Below, piece by piece: positions 25,482 to 33,906 of a DNA stretch of 64,000 nucleotides. A model generated the notes under the pieces. That model was not told where the DNA came from. It did not search any database and saw nothing but the letters and a program-made list of their open reading frames with translations. The position numbers and the translations under genes were made by a program. Position 1 is the first letter of the stretch; each line of letters begins with the position of its first letter. Origin of the DNA: Curtobacterium sp. MMLR14_010 (GTDB lineage: Bacteria > Actinomycetota > Actinomycetes > Actinomycetales > Microbacteriaceae); the NCBI RefSeq assembly GCF_001865015.1, contig NZ_MJGV01000046.1:346342-410341 (forward strand), in the 5' to 3' direction.

Positions 25482-26195
25482 TCAGACCGTCTCGGCGACG
25501 TCAAGGATCTTGGTGATGCGGACGGCGTAGTCCTGGTCGACGACGACGACCTCGCCGTGCGCGATCAGGCGGCCGTTCAGCAGCACGTCGGCGGGCGCAC
25601 CGGCGGAGCGGTCGAGCTCGACGACGGCGCCGGGCTCCATGCCGAGGACGTCACGGACGGACATCCGGGTGCGGCCGATCTCGACCGTCAAGGTCATCTC
25701 GACGTTGTTGATGCGGCCGAGGTTCCCGGCGGGGATGCCGAGCGCGGGCGCCTGGGTGGTGGCACCGAGGACGCCGTTCTCGCGGATGCGCACGGCGAAC
25801 CAGCCGCCGGGCACACCACCGGCGGTGAGCTCGAACACGACTGTGTCGGCGTCGGCGAAGAGCGACGCGGCCGACTCGCGGCGGGCCTCGCCGAGGACGC
25901 CCACGCCGAGGACCGACGCCGCGGCCTCGAGCGACGGACGGAGCACATCCGTGACGTCGACCAGGCCGTGGTCGGTGCCGCCGGCGGCGGTGATGCCGTC
26001 GAGGTCGGTGAGGACCAGCGCGAGGTCCGCGGAGAGTCCACCGACGAACGAGGCGACCACGCCGTCGACCGCGGCCTGCATGCCGGCGGGGGTCGAGCCT
26101 CCCGGCAGGACCGCTGCGTGCAGCGGGACCGTCGTCGGGAGCTGACCGACGAGTGCCTCGGCGGCGCCGGTGTGGAGGGTGGTGGTGGCGCTCAT
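25482..26195 (-). CDS. fliN: Flagellar motor switch protein FliN/FliY
   Basis: C-ring switch component of 237 residues. The C-terminal SpoA domain is clear: MTLTVEIGRTRMSVRDVLGMEPGAVVELD followed by LLNGRLIAHGEVVVVDQDYAVRITKI. The N-terminal 150 residues form a CheC/FliY-like domain (VVASFVGGLSADLALVLTD), so the protein is closer to FliY than to short FliN. The CheC-type phosphatase residues are not evident, so phosphatase activity is uncertain. The ATG overlaps the fliM stop by four bases. Confidence 0.92.
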   Translation of the reverse strand: MSATTTLHTGAAEALVGQLPTTVPLHAAVLPGGSTPAGMQAAVDGVVASFVGGLSADLALVLTDLDGITAAGGTDHGLVDVTDVLRPSLEAAASVLGVGVLGEARRESAASLFADADTVVFELTAGGVPGGWFAVRIRENGVLGATTQAPALGIPAGNLGRINNVEMTLTVEIGRTRMSVRDVLGMEPGAVVELDRSAGAPADVLLNGRLIAHGEVVVVDQDYAVRITKILDVAETV

Positions 26196-27070
26196 GCGGG
26201 CTGCTCCGATGTGGTGGTGACGACGATGCCGGCGAGGCGCGAGCCGTTCGCGCCGACGGCCGCGGTGCCGACGGGCTCGCCGTCGACCGCGATGGTAAGG
26301 GGACGGTGCTGCGGGTGGGGCAGCGGCAGGACGTCGCCGACGGCGAGCCGCAGCACCTGCGACGGCAGCACGGTGGCTGGTGCGAAGTGCAGGGCGACGC
26401 CGACGGGGACGCTGGCGAGCTGCACGTCGAGGAGCGCTCGGGCGTCGGCGGGCGTCACGGTCGCCGCGGCCTCGCCGAGCTGCGGCAGGACGGCCTCGGC
26501 GGGCAGGGCCAGCGTGCCGGGGGCGACGCGCTCCCCCACGCGGATGTCGAACGAGGCGACGATCATCAGGTCGCCCTTTTGCGCGGCCTGGGCGAACTGG
26601 GAGTTGTACTGGAAGCCGCTGACGCCGATGTCCTGCGCGAGCAGGCCGCCGAACGAGTAGCGGAGGTCGTCGAGGGCGTCCTCGACGAGCTTGCGGACCA
26701 GGGCCTGCTCGATGGGCGTGAAGGTGCGGTCGGGGGTGGGCAGCGGGCGCGAGGCGCCGAGCGCGTGCGACACCCAGGTCAGGGCGGCGTCGAGCGGGAC
26801 CTGCAGCACGCCCTTCGGCGCCGTGTCGACGATCGGCAGCAGGGCCATGCCGGTCAGCGCGGGCAGGGAGGCGGCGTACTCGTCGTACGTCATCATCTGG
26901 ACCTGCTCGCACGTGACCTGGCTCACGACGCGGACCTTCGCGGTCAGCTGCGTGCCCCACTGCCGGGCGAACGTCTCGAAGGCGAGCTCGAGGACCCGGG
27001 CGTGCTCGCGGGCGAGCGTCGAGGGGCGCGCGAAGTCGTACACCTCGGGCGCGGGCAGGGTCTCGGTCAC
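26192..27070 (-). CDS. fliM: Flagellar motor switch protein FliM
   Basis: C-ring switch protein of 292 residues that binds phospho-CheY and sets rotation direction. The N-terminal EVYDFARP is compatible with a CheY-binding peptide, the middle domain has FARQWGTQLTAKVRVVSQV, and the end is SpoA-like. The start is a GTG. A CCGATAG tract lies about 9 bases upstream, with no clear SD, so it may also be transcribed from a sigma-28-type promoter of its own in the 67-base gap after motB. Confidence 0.93.
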   Translation of the reverse strand: MTETLPAPEVYDFARPSTLAREHARVLELAFETFARQWGTQLTAKVRVVSQVTCEQVQMMTYDEYAASLPALTGMALLPIVDTAPKGVLQVPLDAALTWVSHALGASRPLPTPDRTFTPIEQALVRKLVEDALDDLRYSFGGLLAQDIGVSGFQYNSQFAQAAQKGDLMIVASFDIRVGERVAPGTLALPAEAVLPQLGEAAATVTPADARALLDVQLASVPVGVALHFAPATVLPSQVLRLAVGDVLPLPHPQHRPLTIAVDGEPVGTAAVGANGSRLAGIVVTTTSEQPA

Positions 27071-27137
27071 GGAGGCGTCTATCGGTCGCCTGCGTGTCCT
27101 CCGTCAGTGCTGTACCCCGTAGTGGGGCGGTGGGCGG

Positions 27138-28172
27138 TCAGTGCCCGGCATCGCTCCCGGTGCCGCCGTGGGTCTCGGCCGCCGCGGTGTCCTTCGTCCC
27201 CGTCGTCGTCTTCGTCGTGGCCGTGCCGCCGGTGCCGGCGGCGCTCGCGCCGTGGGCGTGGTCCTGCGCCGCGGCCAGTGCCGGCATCAGGGCGCTGACG
27301 TCCTGGTCCTGGTTCGACAGCACCACGATGTCGACCCGGCGGTTCAGGGCGAGGTCCGTGTCGGTGTCGCCCTTCGCCAGCGGACGGCTCGACCCGAACC
27401 CGACGCTCTGCACGTGGTCGCCCGGCATCCCGCCGCGCTCGACGAGGTCCCGCAGCACCCCGGTCGCCCGGGCGGAGCTGAGCTCCCAGTTCGTGGCGTA
27501 CGGGGCGGTCGAGTTCCGCTGGTCGGCGTGGCCCTCGATGCTGACGTCGTGCCCGGCGGTCTTCAGCACCGGGGCGATGGCGTCCATGATCGTCTTCGCC
27601 TGGCCGGAGAGGTCCGCGCTGTTCGTGCCGAAGTACGTCTCGCTGCCGACCAGGCGGACGATGAGCCCGCGGGCGTCGACCGTGAACGTGACGTTGGCCG
27701 TCTGGCCGGCCTTCTGGAGGTTGCCCGTGATCGCCTTCTGGATGGCCTTGAGGTCGTCGAGCTCCTGCTCCGCCGCGGCGATGTCCTTCTTCGTGGCGGT
27801 GACGGGCACGACGGTGGACGCGGGGTCGACGTTCGTGTCCTTCGCCCCGGAGGCCGCCGTCGAGTGGTCCGCCTGCGCCTTGTCCGTGGAGTAGCCGGAG
27901 CCGTCCTCGACCTGGTCCTTCGTCACGACCGTGCCGCTCGCGGTGTCGACCTTCTGCGACTTCACCTCGCCGAAGCCCGTCGCGAGCGAGTTCTTCAGCG
28001 CGATGTACTTCTCCTGGTCGACCGTCGACATCGCGAAGAGCACCAGGAACATGCACATCAGCACGGTGATCATGTCCATGTAGGACGCCATCCACCGCTC
28101 GTCGGGGTGTTCGGCGTCGTCGTGACCGCCCTTCTTCCGACCACGGCCGCGGCCGCGGGGGTTCGCGCTCAT
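27138..28172 (-). CDS. motB: Flagellar stator protein MotB
   Basis: Stator subunit of 344 residues that anchors MotA to peptidoglycan. A basic/acidic cytoplasmic N-terminus leads into one transmembrane helix carrying the conserved proton-binding Asp (D33, in SYMDMITVLM), followed by a plug region and linker, and a C-terminal OmpA/MotB peptidoglycan-binding domain (YFGTNSADLSGQAKTIMDAI; IEGHADQRNS; SARATGVLRDLVERGG). The open frame runs upstream into motA, but the start fits ATG 28172, two bases after the motA stop. Confidence 0.96.
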   Translation of the reverse strand: MSANPRGRGRGRKKGGHDDAEHPDERWMASYMDMITVLMCMFLVLFAMSTVDQEKYIALKNSLATGFGEVKSQKVDTASGTVVTKDQVEDGSGYSTDKAQADHSTAASGAKDTNVDPASTVVPVTATKKDIAAAEQELDDLKAIQKAITGNLQKAGQTANVTFTVDARGLIVRLVGSETYFGTNSADLSGQAKTIMDAIAPVLKTAGHDVSIEGHADQRNSTAPYATNWELSSARATGVLRDLVERGGMPGDHVQSVGFGSSRPLAKGDTDTDLALNRRVDIVVLSNQDQDVSALMPALAAAQDHAHGASAAGTGGTATTKTTTGTKDTAAAETHGGTGSDAGH

Positions 28173-28174
28173 CG

Positions 28175-28990
28175 TCAGGCCGCCAGCTGCTGGTCGTCGG
28201 CCGCGCCCTTGGCCGCCTTGCCCTTGCCGCCGGTGTCGTTGCGGGCGGCGGGCGGGACCATGGCCTTCAGGCGCTCCCCGAGCAGGCGCGGCTGGCTGCC
28301 GGCCTGCACCGCGAGCAGTCCCTCCATCAGGAGCGTCTGCCGGTCGGACTCGAGCTGCGCGAGCTTGCGGAGCTTGCCGCCGATCGGCAGCCACATGAAG
28401 TTGGCGGTGAGCAGGCCCCACAGCGTCGCCACGAAGGCGCTCGCGATGAGGGGGCCGAGCTCGTCCGGCTTGCCGAGGTTGGCGAGCACGTGGGTCAGCG
28501 ACACGACGGTGCCGATGATGCCGACGGTCGGGGCGAACCCGCCGAGGCCCATGAAGAACGAGCTCGCGCTGCGCATCGGCGCGGCGTTCGACTCGATCTC
28601 GTCCTCGAGCAGGATCCGCAGCTCGTCGCCGTCCGTGCCGTCGGCGATGTTCTGCAGCGCCTTCTTCATGAACGGGTCGTCGTGCTTCTCGGCCTCCTGC
28701 TCGAGCGCCAGCAGACCGTTCGAACGGGCGACCTCGGCCAGGCCCACGACGTCCTCGATGACGGACGCCGGCGGGGTGACCTTGCCGGTGAAGGCCTTGG
28801 GCGCGGCCTTGAAGCTCGCGATGGCGTCCTTGAGCGTGGTGCTCGCGACCCCGGCGCCGATGGTGGCGCCGAACACGAGCAGGATCGGCGCGGGGAGGAA
28901 CAGCCCGCCGAGCTCGACGTGCTCCATCTCGATCATGCCGAAGAGGGCGCCGAAGGCGAGGAGGATGCCGATGATCGTCGCGATGTCCAC
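28175..28990 (-). CDS. motA: Flagellar stator protein MotA
   Basis: Proton-channel stator protein of 271 residues with four transmembrane helices. The family regions MDIATIIGILLAFGALFGMI, the cytoplasmic loop with acidic and basic residues for FliG contact, and FAPTVGIIGTVVSLTHVLANLG containing the conserved Pro/Gly of helix 3 are present. It lies one base after flbD and two before motB, so all three are surely co-transcribed. The C-terminal extension is Ala/Lys-rich. Confidence 0.96.
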   Translation of the reverse strand: MDIATIIGILLAFGALFGMIEMEHVELGGLFLPAPILLVFGATIGAGVASTTLKDAIASFKAAPKAFTGKVTPPASVIEDVVGLAEVARSNGLLALEQEAEKHDDPFMKKALQNIADGTDGDELRILLEDEIESNAAPMRSASSFFMGLGGFAPTVGIIGTVVSLTHVLANLGKPDELGPLIASAFVATLWGLLTANFMWLPIGGKLRKLAQLESDRQTLLMEGLLAVQAGSQPRLLGERLKAMVPPAARNDTGGKGKAAKGAADDQQLAA

Positions 28991-28991
28991 G

Positions 28992-29294
28992 TCAGCGACC
29001 CCCGTCCTGCGTCCGGGCCGCTGCGTGCAGGGCGGGCGCTGCGTGCAGGGCGGCGACGGGTGCGAGCGTCGGCTGCGGCCCGGTGAGGGTGCGCGGCTCG
29101 GTGCCGTAGGCCATGGTGACGATGCGGGCGCGGTACGCGGCGATCCGCTCGATGACCTCGGCCATGGACTCGCGGACGATGTACTTCGCGCCGTCGACCA
29201 TGATGAGGGTCGTGTCCGGCGTCTCCTGGATGCGCTCCACGAGGTCGGGGTTGACAGCGAAGCCGCTGCCGTTGAGTCGTGTGACGACGATCAT
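28992..29294 (-). CDS. flbD: FlbD-like flagellar protein
   Basis: Small protein of the FlbD family (not the Caulobacter response regulator of that name), found with motA in Gram-positive flagellar operons. The conserved core MIVVTRLNGSGFAVNPDLVERIQETPDTTLIMVDGAK-type sequence fills the first 60 residues. The total of 100 is longer than usual because of an Ala/His/Pro tail containing two copies of ALHAA, encoded by a direct DNA repeat. It is the first gene of the flagellar run and is preceded by a sigma-28-like promoter at 29378-29404. Confidence 0.9.
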   Translation of the reverse strand: MIVVTRLNGSGFAVNPDLVERIQETPDTTLIMVDGAKYIVRESMAEVIERIAAYRARIVTMAYGTEPRTLTGPQPTLAPVAALHAAPALHAAARTQDGGR

Positions 29295-29377
29295 GGGGTC
29301 CGTCCCTGGGGTGTCTCACCTGCCACCGTCCGTGGGGCAGGTCGTCCGACCACCCGTCCGTGGGTGGTCAGTGCGCT

Positions 29378-29404
29378 CTATCGGCCGGTGCCGTGTCCCC
29401 GTTA
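29378..29404 (-). promoter_or_regulatory. Sigma-28 (FliA/WhiG)-type promoter of flbD-motAB
   Basis: On the minus strand, TAAC is followed after exactly 15 bases by GCCGATAG, close to the sigma-28 consensus TAAA-N15-GCCGATAA. It lies about 84 bases before the flbD ATG. The related tract ACCGATAG precedes fliM. Confidence 0.6.
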
Positions 29405-29417
29405 GGGACGACACAGC

Positions 29418-29586
29418 CATCGAGGGAGCAGGAATGGTCGCCTCCGCCAGGGCGACCCGACGGTTCCTGCTCCCTCGATGGCGGACGGGAGGCTCCCCAT
29501 CCGGCACGGCCGCCCCGCCGCTGGCGCGTCGGTGCGGAACCGGCGGACGTGGGCCCAGTGGCGGGGTCGCCACGAGCCTCCCGTCC
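29418..29586. repeat. Composite intergenic hairpins B1 and A1
   Basis: B1 is a 17-bp perfect stem starting CATCGAGGGAGCAGGAA (29418-29434) and closing at 29464-29480, enclosing an inner GGTCGCC/GGCGACC hairpin. A1 follows: GGACGGGAGGCTC (29483-29495) inverted at 29574-29586. The same pair in the same order occurs at 34554-34657. It fills most of the 314 bases between flbD and aztD2; no gene was seen there. Confidence 0.7.
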
Positions 29587-29608
29587 GGTGCGGGTCACCT
29601 GACCAGCG

Positions 29609-30850
29609 TCAGCTGACCGCGATCTCGTTGGGGATGCCGGGCAGGCGGTCGCTGGAGGCGACCACCTCGCCGGAGGCGAGGTCCACCGCGTGCACGGTGC
29701 GCTCGGCGGGGTCGGTCACGTAGGCGGTGCCGTCGACGACCTTCAGCGCCGGGTGGGCGTCCTGCCACTCGGCCGGGCCCTCCCACGCGTCGATGACGTC
29801 GATGGTGCCGAGGGGCTTGCCGGTCTCCTCGTCGAAGCGGTGCAGGGCGCCGTCGGAGCCGAGGACGAGCGCCTCGTCGTCGAGCCCGCGGGCGAGGCCC
29901 CGGAACGTGAAGCCGACACCGTCGGGCAGGTCGGCGACGCGGTACTCGTCACGCGCGGCGTCGACGAGCGCGACCTGGTCGAGCAGGTAGCCCTCGCTGT
30001 CCGGGTCGTCGTTGTAGTCGCCCACGGCGATGCTCGACGTGTCGGTGGTGAACAGGTTGCCCGTGCGGCCGTACGTGGTCGGGGCGTCGATCTTGGTGAA
30101 CGTGCCGTCCTGGTACACGAGCGCGCCGTCCGTGCAGCCGAAGACGGCGACGTCGCCGCTGACGGCCCCCTCGCCGTGCACGTCGGGGCAGACCTCGGAG
30201 CGGGCGGTCTCGGTGCCGTCGGCGTCGAGGGCGCGGACGCCGGAGCGGGACTCCTCGGTGCCGATGGTGGTCAGGAGCGTGCCGTCCTCGAGCTCGATCG
30301 CGACGCCGTGGTGGGCCGCCTCGGACTCGGTCGTGTCGACGTCCGGCAGCTCCCCGTCCGCGACGCTAGCGGCCAGGTCGGCGTGGTCGAAGGACGTCAC
30401 GTCGCCGCTGCCGTCCGCGAAGAGCGCGGTGCGGTCGCCGTGCACGACCGCGTGCCCGCCGGTGTCGGCGGGGAAGGTGAGGTCGGTCAGGGTCGGTTCG
30501 CCGGTGGTGCCGGCGGCGGTGTCGAGCACGCGGAAGCCCTCCGGCACGGTGACGAGCACGTGGCGGTCGTCCCCGGCGGGGTTGACGCGGGTGAAGCCGT
30601 CGACCGGCTCGTCCCCGACGACGCGGAGGTCCTGGTCGAGGACGAGCAGGCCCCCGTCGTACGTCAGGGTGATGCGGGGGCCGGTGTCGGAGCGGTTGCC
30701 GGCGCCGCTGTCGGCGGTGGCCGATGCGCTGCCGGTCGCGGTTTCGCGGTCGGCGGTGCCGCTCGCGGCGGTGTCGCTCGCGCATCCGGTGAGGAGGAGG
30801 GCGGTCGCGCCGAGCAGGACTGCGGGCGCGAGGGTCGTTCGTCTGGTCAT
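29609..30850 (-). CDS. AztD-like zinc metallochaperone (second copy)
   Basis: Secreted lipoprotein of 413 residues resembling AztD, the beta-propeller-type periplasmic chaperone that passes zinc to AztC. The lipobox LTGC (about residue 21) is followed by a Ser/Thr-rich linker and repeated blade-like segments (YDGGLLVLDQDLRVVGD; VLVTVPEGFRVLDTA; DTGGHAVVHGDRTALFADG). His residues are fewer than in the first AztD copy. The open frame continues upstream, but MTRRTT...LLLTGC is a clear signal peptide. It follows aztC with a candidate Zur box between them, so it may be made only under zinc limitation. Two AztD-like genes in one locus is unusual. Confidence 0.75.
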   Translation of the reverse strand: MTRRTTLAPAVLLGATALLLTGCASDTAASGTADRETATGSASATADSGAGNRSDTGPRITLTYDGGLLVLDQDLRVVGDEPVDGFTRVNPAGDDRHVLVTVPEGFRVLDTAAGTTGEPTLTDLTFPADTGGHAVVHGDRTALFADGSGDVTSFDHADLAASVADGELPDVDTTESEAAHHGVAIELEDGTLLTTIGTEESRSGVRALDADGTETARSEVCPDVHGEGAVSGDVAVFGCTDGALVYQDGTFTKIDAPTTYGRTGNLFTTDTSSIAVGDYNDDPDSEGYLLDQVALVDAARDEYRVADLPDGVGFTFRGLARGLDDEALVLGSDGALHRFDEETGKPLGTIDVIDAWEGPAEWQDAHPALKVVDGTAYVTDPAERTVHAVDLASGEVVASSDRLPGIPNEIAVS

Positions 30851-30864
30851 GGACAGCACTGTAT

Positions 30865-30879
30865 TGATTCTCATTCTCA
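30865..30879 (-). promoter_or_regulatory. Candidate Zur box before the second aztD
   Basis: The minus strand reads TGAGAATGAGAATCA, matching most positions of the actinobacterial Zur palindrome TGAAAATGATTTTCA. It overlaps the aztC stop codon and lies 15 bases before the aztD2 start. Confidence 0.55.
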
Positions 30880-31803
30880 TCTGCGAGCCGACAGGCCGGT
30901 GACGATGTCCTCGGTGTTCGACCGCATCATCTCGAGGTAAGTGGCGGCACCCTCGCCCGGGGGCGAGAGGGACTCGGTGGCGAGGGCGGTGACGTCGACG
31001 TGGACGTCGGCCTCCTGCGCGAGGACCTCCGCGAGGCGCGCGGGCTGCGAGGCGTCGACGAAGATCGTCGGCACGCCGGCCTCCTCGATCGCGGTGGTGA
31101 GGTCGCGCAGGTCGGCGGCGCTCGGCGAGGCCAGGGTCGTGCCGCTCGGGATCACGGCGCCGACGACCCGGAAGTCGAACCGGTCGGCGAGGTACCCGAA
31201 GACGTGGTGGTTCGTCACGAGCGCCCGGCGGTCCTCGGGCAGCGCGGCGAAGGCGGTCGTCATGTCGTCGTCGAGGGCGTCGAGCTCGGCGCCGTACGCC
31301 TGGAGTCCGGCGTCGAGCGCGGCGTCGTCGATGCCGTCGACCTCGTGGAGCTCCGCGCCGAGTGCGTCGACGACGTCCGCCATCCGGGCCGGGTCGGTCC
31401 AGAGGTGCGGGTCGACGCCGTGGTCGTCCTCGGTGGACCACTCCAGCGGTTCGATCGAGTCCCCGGCGGTGAACACGGGCACGCCGTCGGTCGCTGCGGC
31501 TGCGACGTGCCGGGCGACGCCCTCCTCGAGGCCGAGGCCGTTCTCCACGACGAGGTCCGCGCGGCGGAGGTCGGCGGCCTCGCGGGCGGAGACCTCGAAC
31601 GAGTGCGGGTCGGCGCCGGGCGGCATGAGCACCATGACCTCGGCCTGCTCCCCCACGACCTGCTGCACGACGTCGCCGAGGATGTTCGTCGTCACCGCGA
31701 CCAGGGGGCGGTCGTCCGCGCCGGGGCTGCTGCACCCCGAGGCGCCCAGCACGAGCGTCACGGCGGCTCCGACCGCGACCGCCGAGACCGCGCCTCGCCT
31801 CAT
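30877..31803 (-). CDS. aztC: Zinc ABC transporter substrate-binding protein AztC
   Basis: Lipoprotein of 308 residues from the metal-binding cluster A-I (ZnuA/AztC) family, capturing Zn2+ outside the membrane for AztB. The lipobox ASGC is at about residues 21-24. Metal-site histidines are visible in PPGADPHSFEVS, VDPHLWTDP and VTNHHVFGYLADRF, with the acidic ligand expected in IFVDASQPA. A loop with EDDHGVD may be the metal-relay loop. Its ATG overlaps the stop of the upstream aztD by four bases. Confidence 0.9.
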   Translation of the reverse strand: MRRGAVSAVAVGAAVTLVLGASGCSSPGADDRPLVAVTTNILGDVVQQVVGEQAEVMVLMPPGADPHSFEVSAREAADLRRADLVVENGLGLEEGVARHVAAAATDGVPVFTAGDSIEPLEWSTEDDHGVDPHLWTDPARMADVVDALGAELHEVDGIDDAALDAGLQAYGAELDALDDDMTTAFAALPEDRRALVTNHHVFGYLADRFDFRVVGAVIPSGTTLASPSAADLRDLTTAIEEAGVPTIFVDASQPARLAEVLAQEADVHVDVTALATESLSPPGEGAATYLEMMRSNTEDIVTGLSARR

Positions 31804-33026
31804 CGCCCGACCTCGGCCATCACGTCGGGGCGGACGGGTACCGCGATCGAGCGGGCCAGGCGCGCGTCGTCGGCGAAGTCCACCTCGTGCACCACCCGGT
31901 CGTCCGGGTCCGCCAGGTACGCCCGCTGGGCGTCGACCTGCAGCGCGGGGACGGAGCCCGCCGGCACGAGCGGTTCGGTCGTCACGGCGGTCCGGTCCGT
32001 CCCGCTCAGCACCCGCATGCGGCCGTCGGCGTCGAGTGCCACGACGTGCTCGTCGGTGTCGTCCACGGCGGTGACGGCGACGAGGGGGCGGTCCGTGGGG
32101 ACGTGCTCCCAGGTGCGCTCTCGGGTGTCGAGGAGCCAGGCGCCGGTGTCCCCGGCGAGGGCCGCGACCGTCGGTCGACCGGTGCGGTTCGCGAAGGCCG
32201 TGGCCCGCGGCAGGTCGGCGGGAGCTTCGAGGTGCTCGGCGGTGGGGGTGGCGTCCTCACCGGGCGTGTCCGCGGCCGTCACCAGGACCGCGCCGTCCGC
32301 ACAGCCGACGACGGCGCCGACCCGGGTGACGATGCCACCGGCGGGGTCCGTGCACGCGGCGGTGACCCCGGTCGGCTCCCCCTGCGCGTCGAGCACCACC
32401 ACCCGGTCTTGCTCGGCGTCACCGGCGACGAGCCGGTCCCCGAGGGGCAGGAGCACGGCGGCGGCGACCCGCGCGGTCGCGGTGACCTCGCCCTGCCCGA
32501 GTGCGGCGCGGTCGAGGGCGACCGCGGTGCCGGCGTCCGGCCAGGACACCGTCGTGGTGGACTCCGACGACGCCACGGCCACCGGTCCCCCACCCGGCAG
32601 CGTGCCGACGGTCCGCGCGGTGGCGTCGTAGTAGTGGGTGTGGTCGCCGTGGTCGACCGTCCATGCGCCACCGTCGACGATCGTCGTCCGGTCGGTGTCG
32701 CTCGTGACGAGGAACCGCCCGTCGGTGGCCGCGTGCTCGGGGGCGTCGACGGCGTCGAGGTCGGTGGCGTCGCCGGCGAGCAGGTCGTGCAGGGCGAGCG
32801 CGCCCGTGTCGTCCGCGACGAGCAGGCGGAGCTGCGGCTCGGCGGCCTCGGAGGCGCCCTCGACGAAGCCGTGGGGTCTCCCGGAGGACCCAGCGGCACC
32901 GGACGACGCGGCGGGGCCGGCCGACCCGGCTGACCCGCCCGTGCAGGCGGTCAGGCCGAGCGTGACGGCTGCGGCGAGGCCGAGGCCGAGGCCGAGTGCG
33001 GTGCGGTGGTGTGGTGCGTGGAGCAT
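31800..33026 (-). CDS. aztD: Zinc metallochaperone AztD
   Basis: Secreted lipoprotein of 408 residues, the AztD-type beta-propeller chaperone that delivers zinc to AztC. The lipobox LTAC is at about residues 25-28. A His-rich zinc-binding strand, DHGDHTHYYD, lies in the first quarter, followed by repeated propeller-like segments. A good SD (GGAAGGA) precedes ATG 33026. Its 5' end overlaps aztB by 76 bases in another frame, a long overlap for coupled genes. Gene order aztB-aztD-aztC places it in the zinc import operon. Confidence 0.85.
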   Translation of the reverse strand: MLHAPHHRTALGLGLGLAAAVTLGLTACTGGSAGSAGPAASSGAAGSSGRPHGFVEGASEAAEPQLRLLVADDTGALALHDLLAGDATDLDAVDAPEHAATDGRFLVTSDTDRTTIVDGGAWTVDHGDHTHYYDATARTVGTLPGGGPVAVASSESTTTVSWPDAGTAVALDRAALGQGEVTATARVAAAVLLPLGDRLVAGDAEQDRVVVLDAQGEPTGVTAACTDPAGGIVTRVGAVVGCADGAVLVTAADTPGEDATPTAEHLEAPADLPRATAFANRTGRPTVAALAGDTGAWLLDTRERTWEHVPTDRPLVAVTAVDDTDEHVVALDADGRMRVLSGTDRTAVTTEPLVPAGSVPALQVDAQRAYLADPDDRVVHEVDFADDARLARSIAVPVRPDVMAEVGR

Positions 33027-33856
33027 GGTTCCTTCCGGGTGGTGCGGACGTGGACGAGTCGGAGCGTGTGGGACAGGGCGACGACGGTGACCGCGACGGC
33101 GGCGATGCTCGCGCCCGCTGCGGTGCCGAGGTGCCACGAGACGAGCAGCCCGGCGAGCACCGCCGCCGAGCCGAGGACCGCGCCGAGGGCCATCGTCGCG
33201 AGCAGCCCGCGGGTCCAGGCCCGTGCGGCGGCGGCCGGCGCCAGGAGCAGCCCGACGACGAGCAGCGTGCCGACGGCCCGGTAGGACGCGACCACGGCGA
33301 GCGTCACGAGGGCGACCAGGACGACCTCGGCCAGGCGGGGACGCAGCCCGAGGGTGGCGGCCTTCCGTGGGTCGAACGCCGCCGCGGTGAAGGGCCGGTG
33401 GAACACGGCCGCGACGAGCAGCGCCACGACGGTCGCGACCGCCAGCGTGCCGAGGTCGACCGGGGTGACGGCGAGCACGTCCCCGAACAGGATCGCCGTC
33501 ACGTCGGTGGCGAAGGACCGCGAGCCGGAGACGATGATCACCCCGAGCGCGAGCATGCCGACGAACAGCAGCCCGATCGCGGTGTCGTACGACAGGCCGC
33601 TCCGCCGTCGGAGGACCCCGACGCCGAGCACCATCGCTCCGGCACTGACCGCAGCGCCGAGCACCGCGGGCACCCCGGTCAACGTGGCGAGGGCGACACC
33701 GGGGAGCATGCCGTGCGCTAGCGCCTCGCCGAGGAACGCCATCCCGCGCACGAGGACCCACGTCCCCACGACGGCGCAGAGGACCGCCGCGAGCACGCCC
33801 GCCGCCAGGGCGCGGAGCATGAAGTCGACGGAGAACGGGTCGGTCAGCCAGGTCAC
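32951..33856 (-). CDS. aztB: Zinc ABC transporter permease AztB
   Basis: Membrane permease of 301 residues of the ZnuB/AztB family with about eight or nine helices. Typical segments are LVRGMAFLGEALAHGMLPGVALA and TAIGLLFVGMLALGVIIVS. The start is GTG 33856 with TAGCGT 8 bases upstream (leaderless); the open frame continues past the promoter into the Zur-box region. The C-terminus, beyond the last helix, is a Ser/His-rich tail encoded in the stretch overlapping aztD. Divergent from aztA. Confidence 0.9.
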   Translation of the reverse strand: MTWLTDPFSVDFMLRALAAGVLAAVLCAVVGTWVLVRGMAFLGEALAHGMLPGVALATLTGVPAVLGAAVSAGAMVLGVGVLRRRSGLSYDTAIGLLFVGMLALGVIIVSGSRSFATDVTAILFGDVLAVTPVDLGTLAVATVVALLVAAVFHRPFTAAAFDPRKAATLGLRPRLAEVVLVALVTLAVVASYRAVGTLLVVGLLLAPAAAARAWTRGLLATMALGAVLGSAAVLAGLLVSWHLGTAAGASIAAVAVTVVALSHTLRLVHVRTTRKEPCSTHHTTAPHSASASASPQPSRSA

Positions 33857-33864
33857 GGTCCCGA

Positions 33865-33870
33865 ACGCTA
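33865..33870 (-). promoter_or_regulatory. -10 element of the aztB operon (TAGCGT)
   Basis: TAGCGT lies 8 bases before GTG 33856, giving a leaderless message; the candidate Zur box adjoins it upstream. Confidence 0.5.
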
Positions 33871-33872
33871 CA

Positions 33873-33890
33873 TGAAAATGGTTCCCGTTA
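33873..33890. promoter_or_regulatory. Candidate Zur operator between aztA and aztB
   Basis: TGAAAATGGTTCCCGTTA resembles the actinobacterial Zur box in its left half. It is centred between the divergent -10 hexamers at 33865-33870 and 33895-33900, where one bound repressor could block both promoters. Confidence 0.6.
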
Positions 33891-33894
33891 CTGT

Positions 33895-33900
33895 TAACCT
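33895..33900 (+). promoter_or_regulatory. -10 element of aztA (TAACCT)
   Basis: TAACCT is 6 bases before GTG 33907, giving a leaderless message. Confidence 0.5.
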
Positions 33901-33906
33901 CCACAG

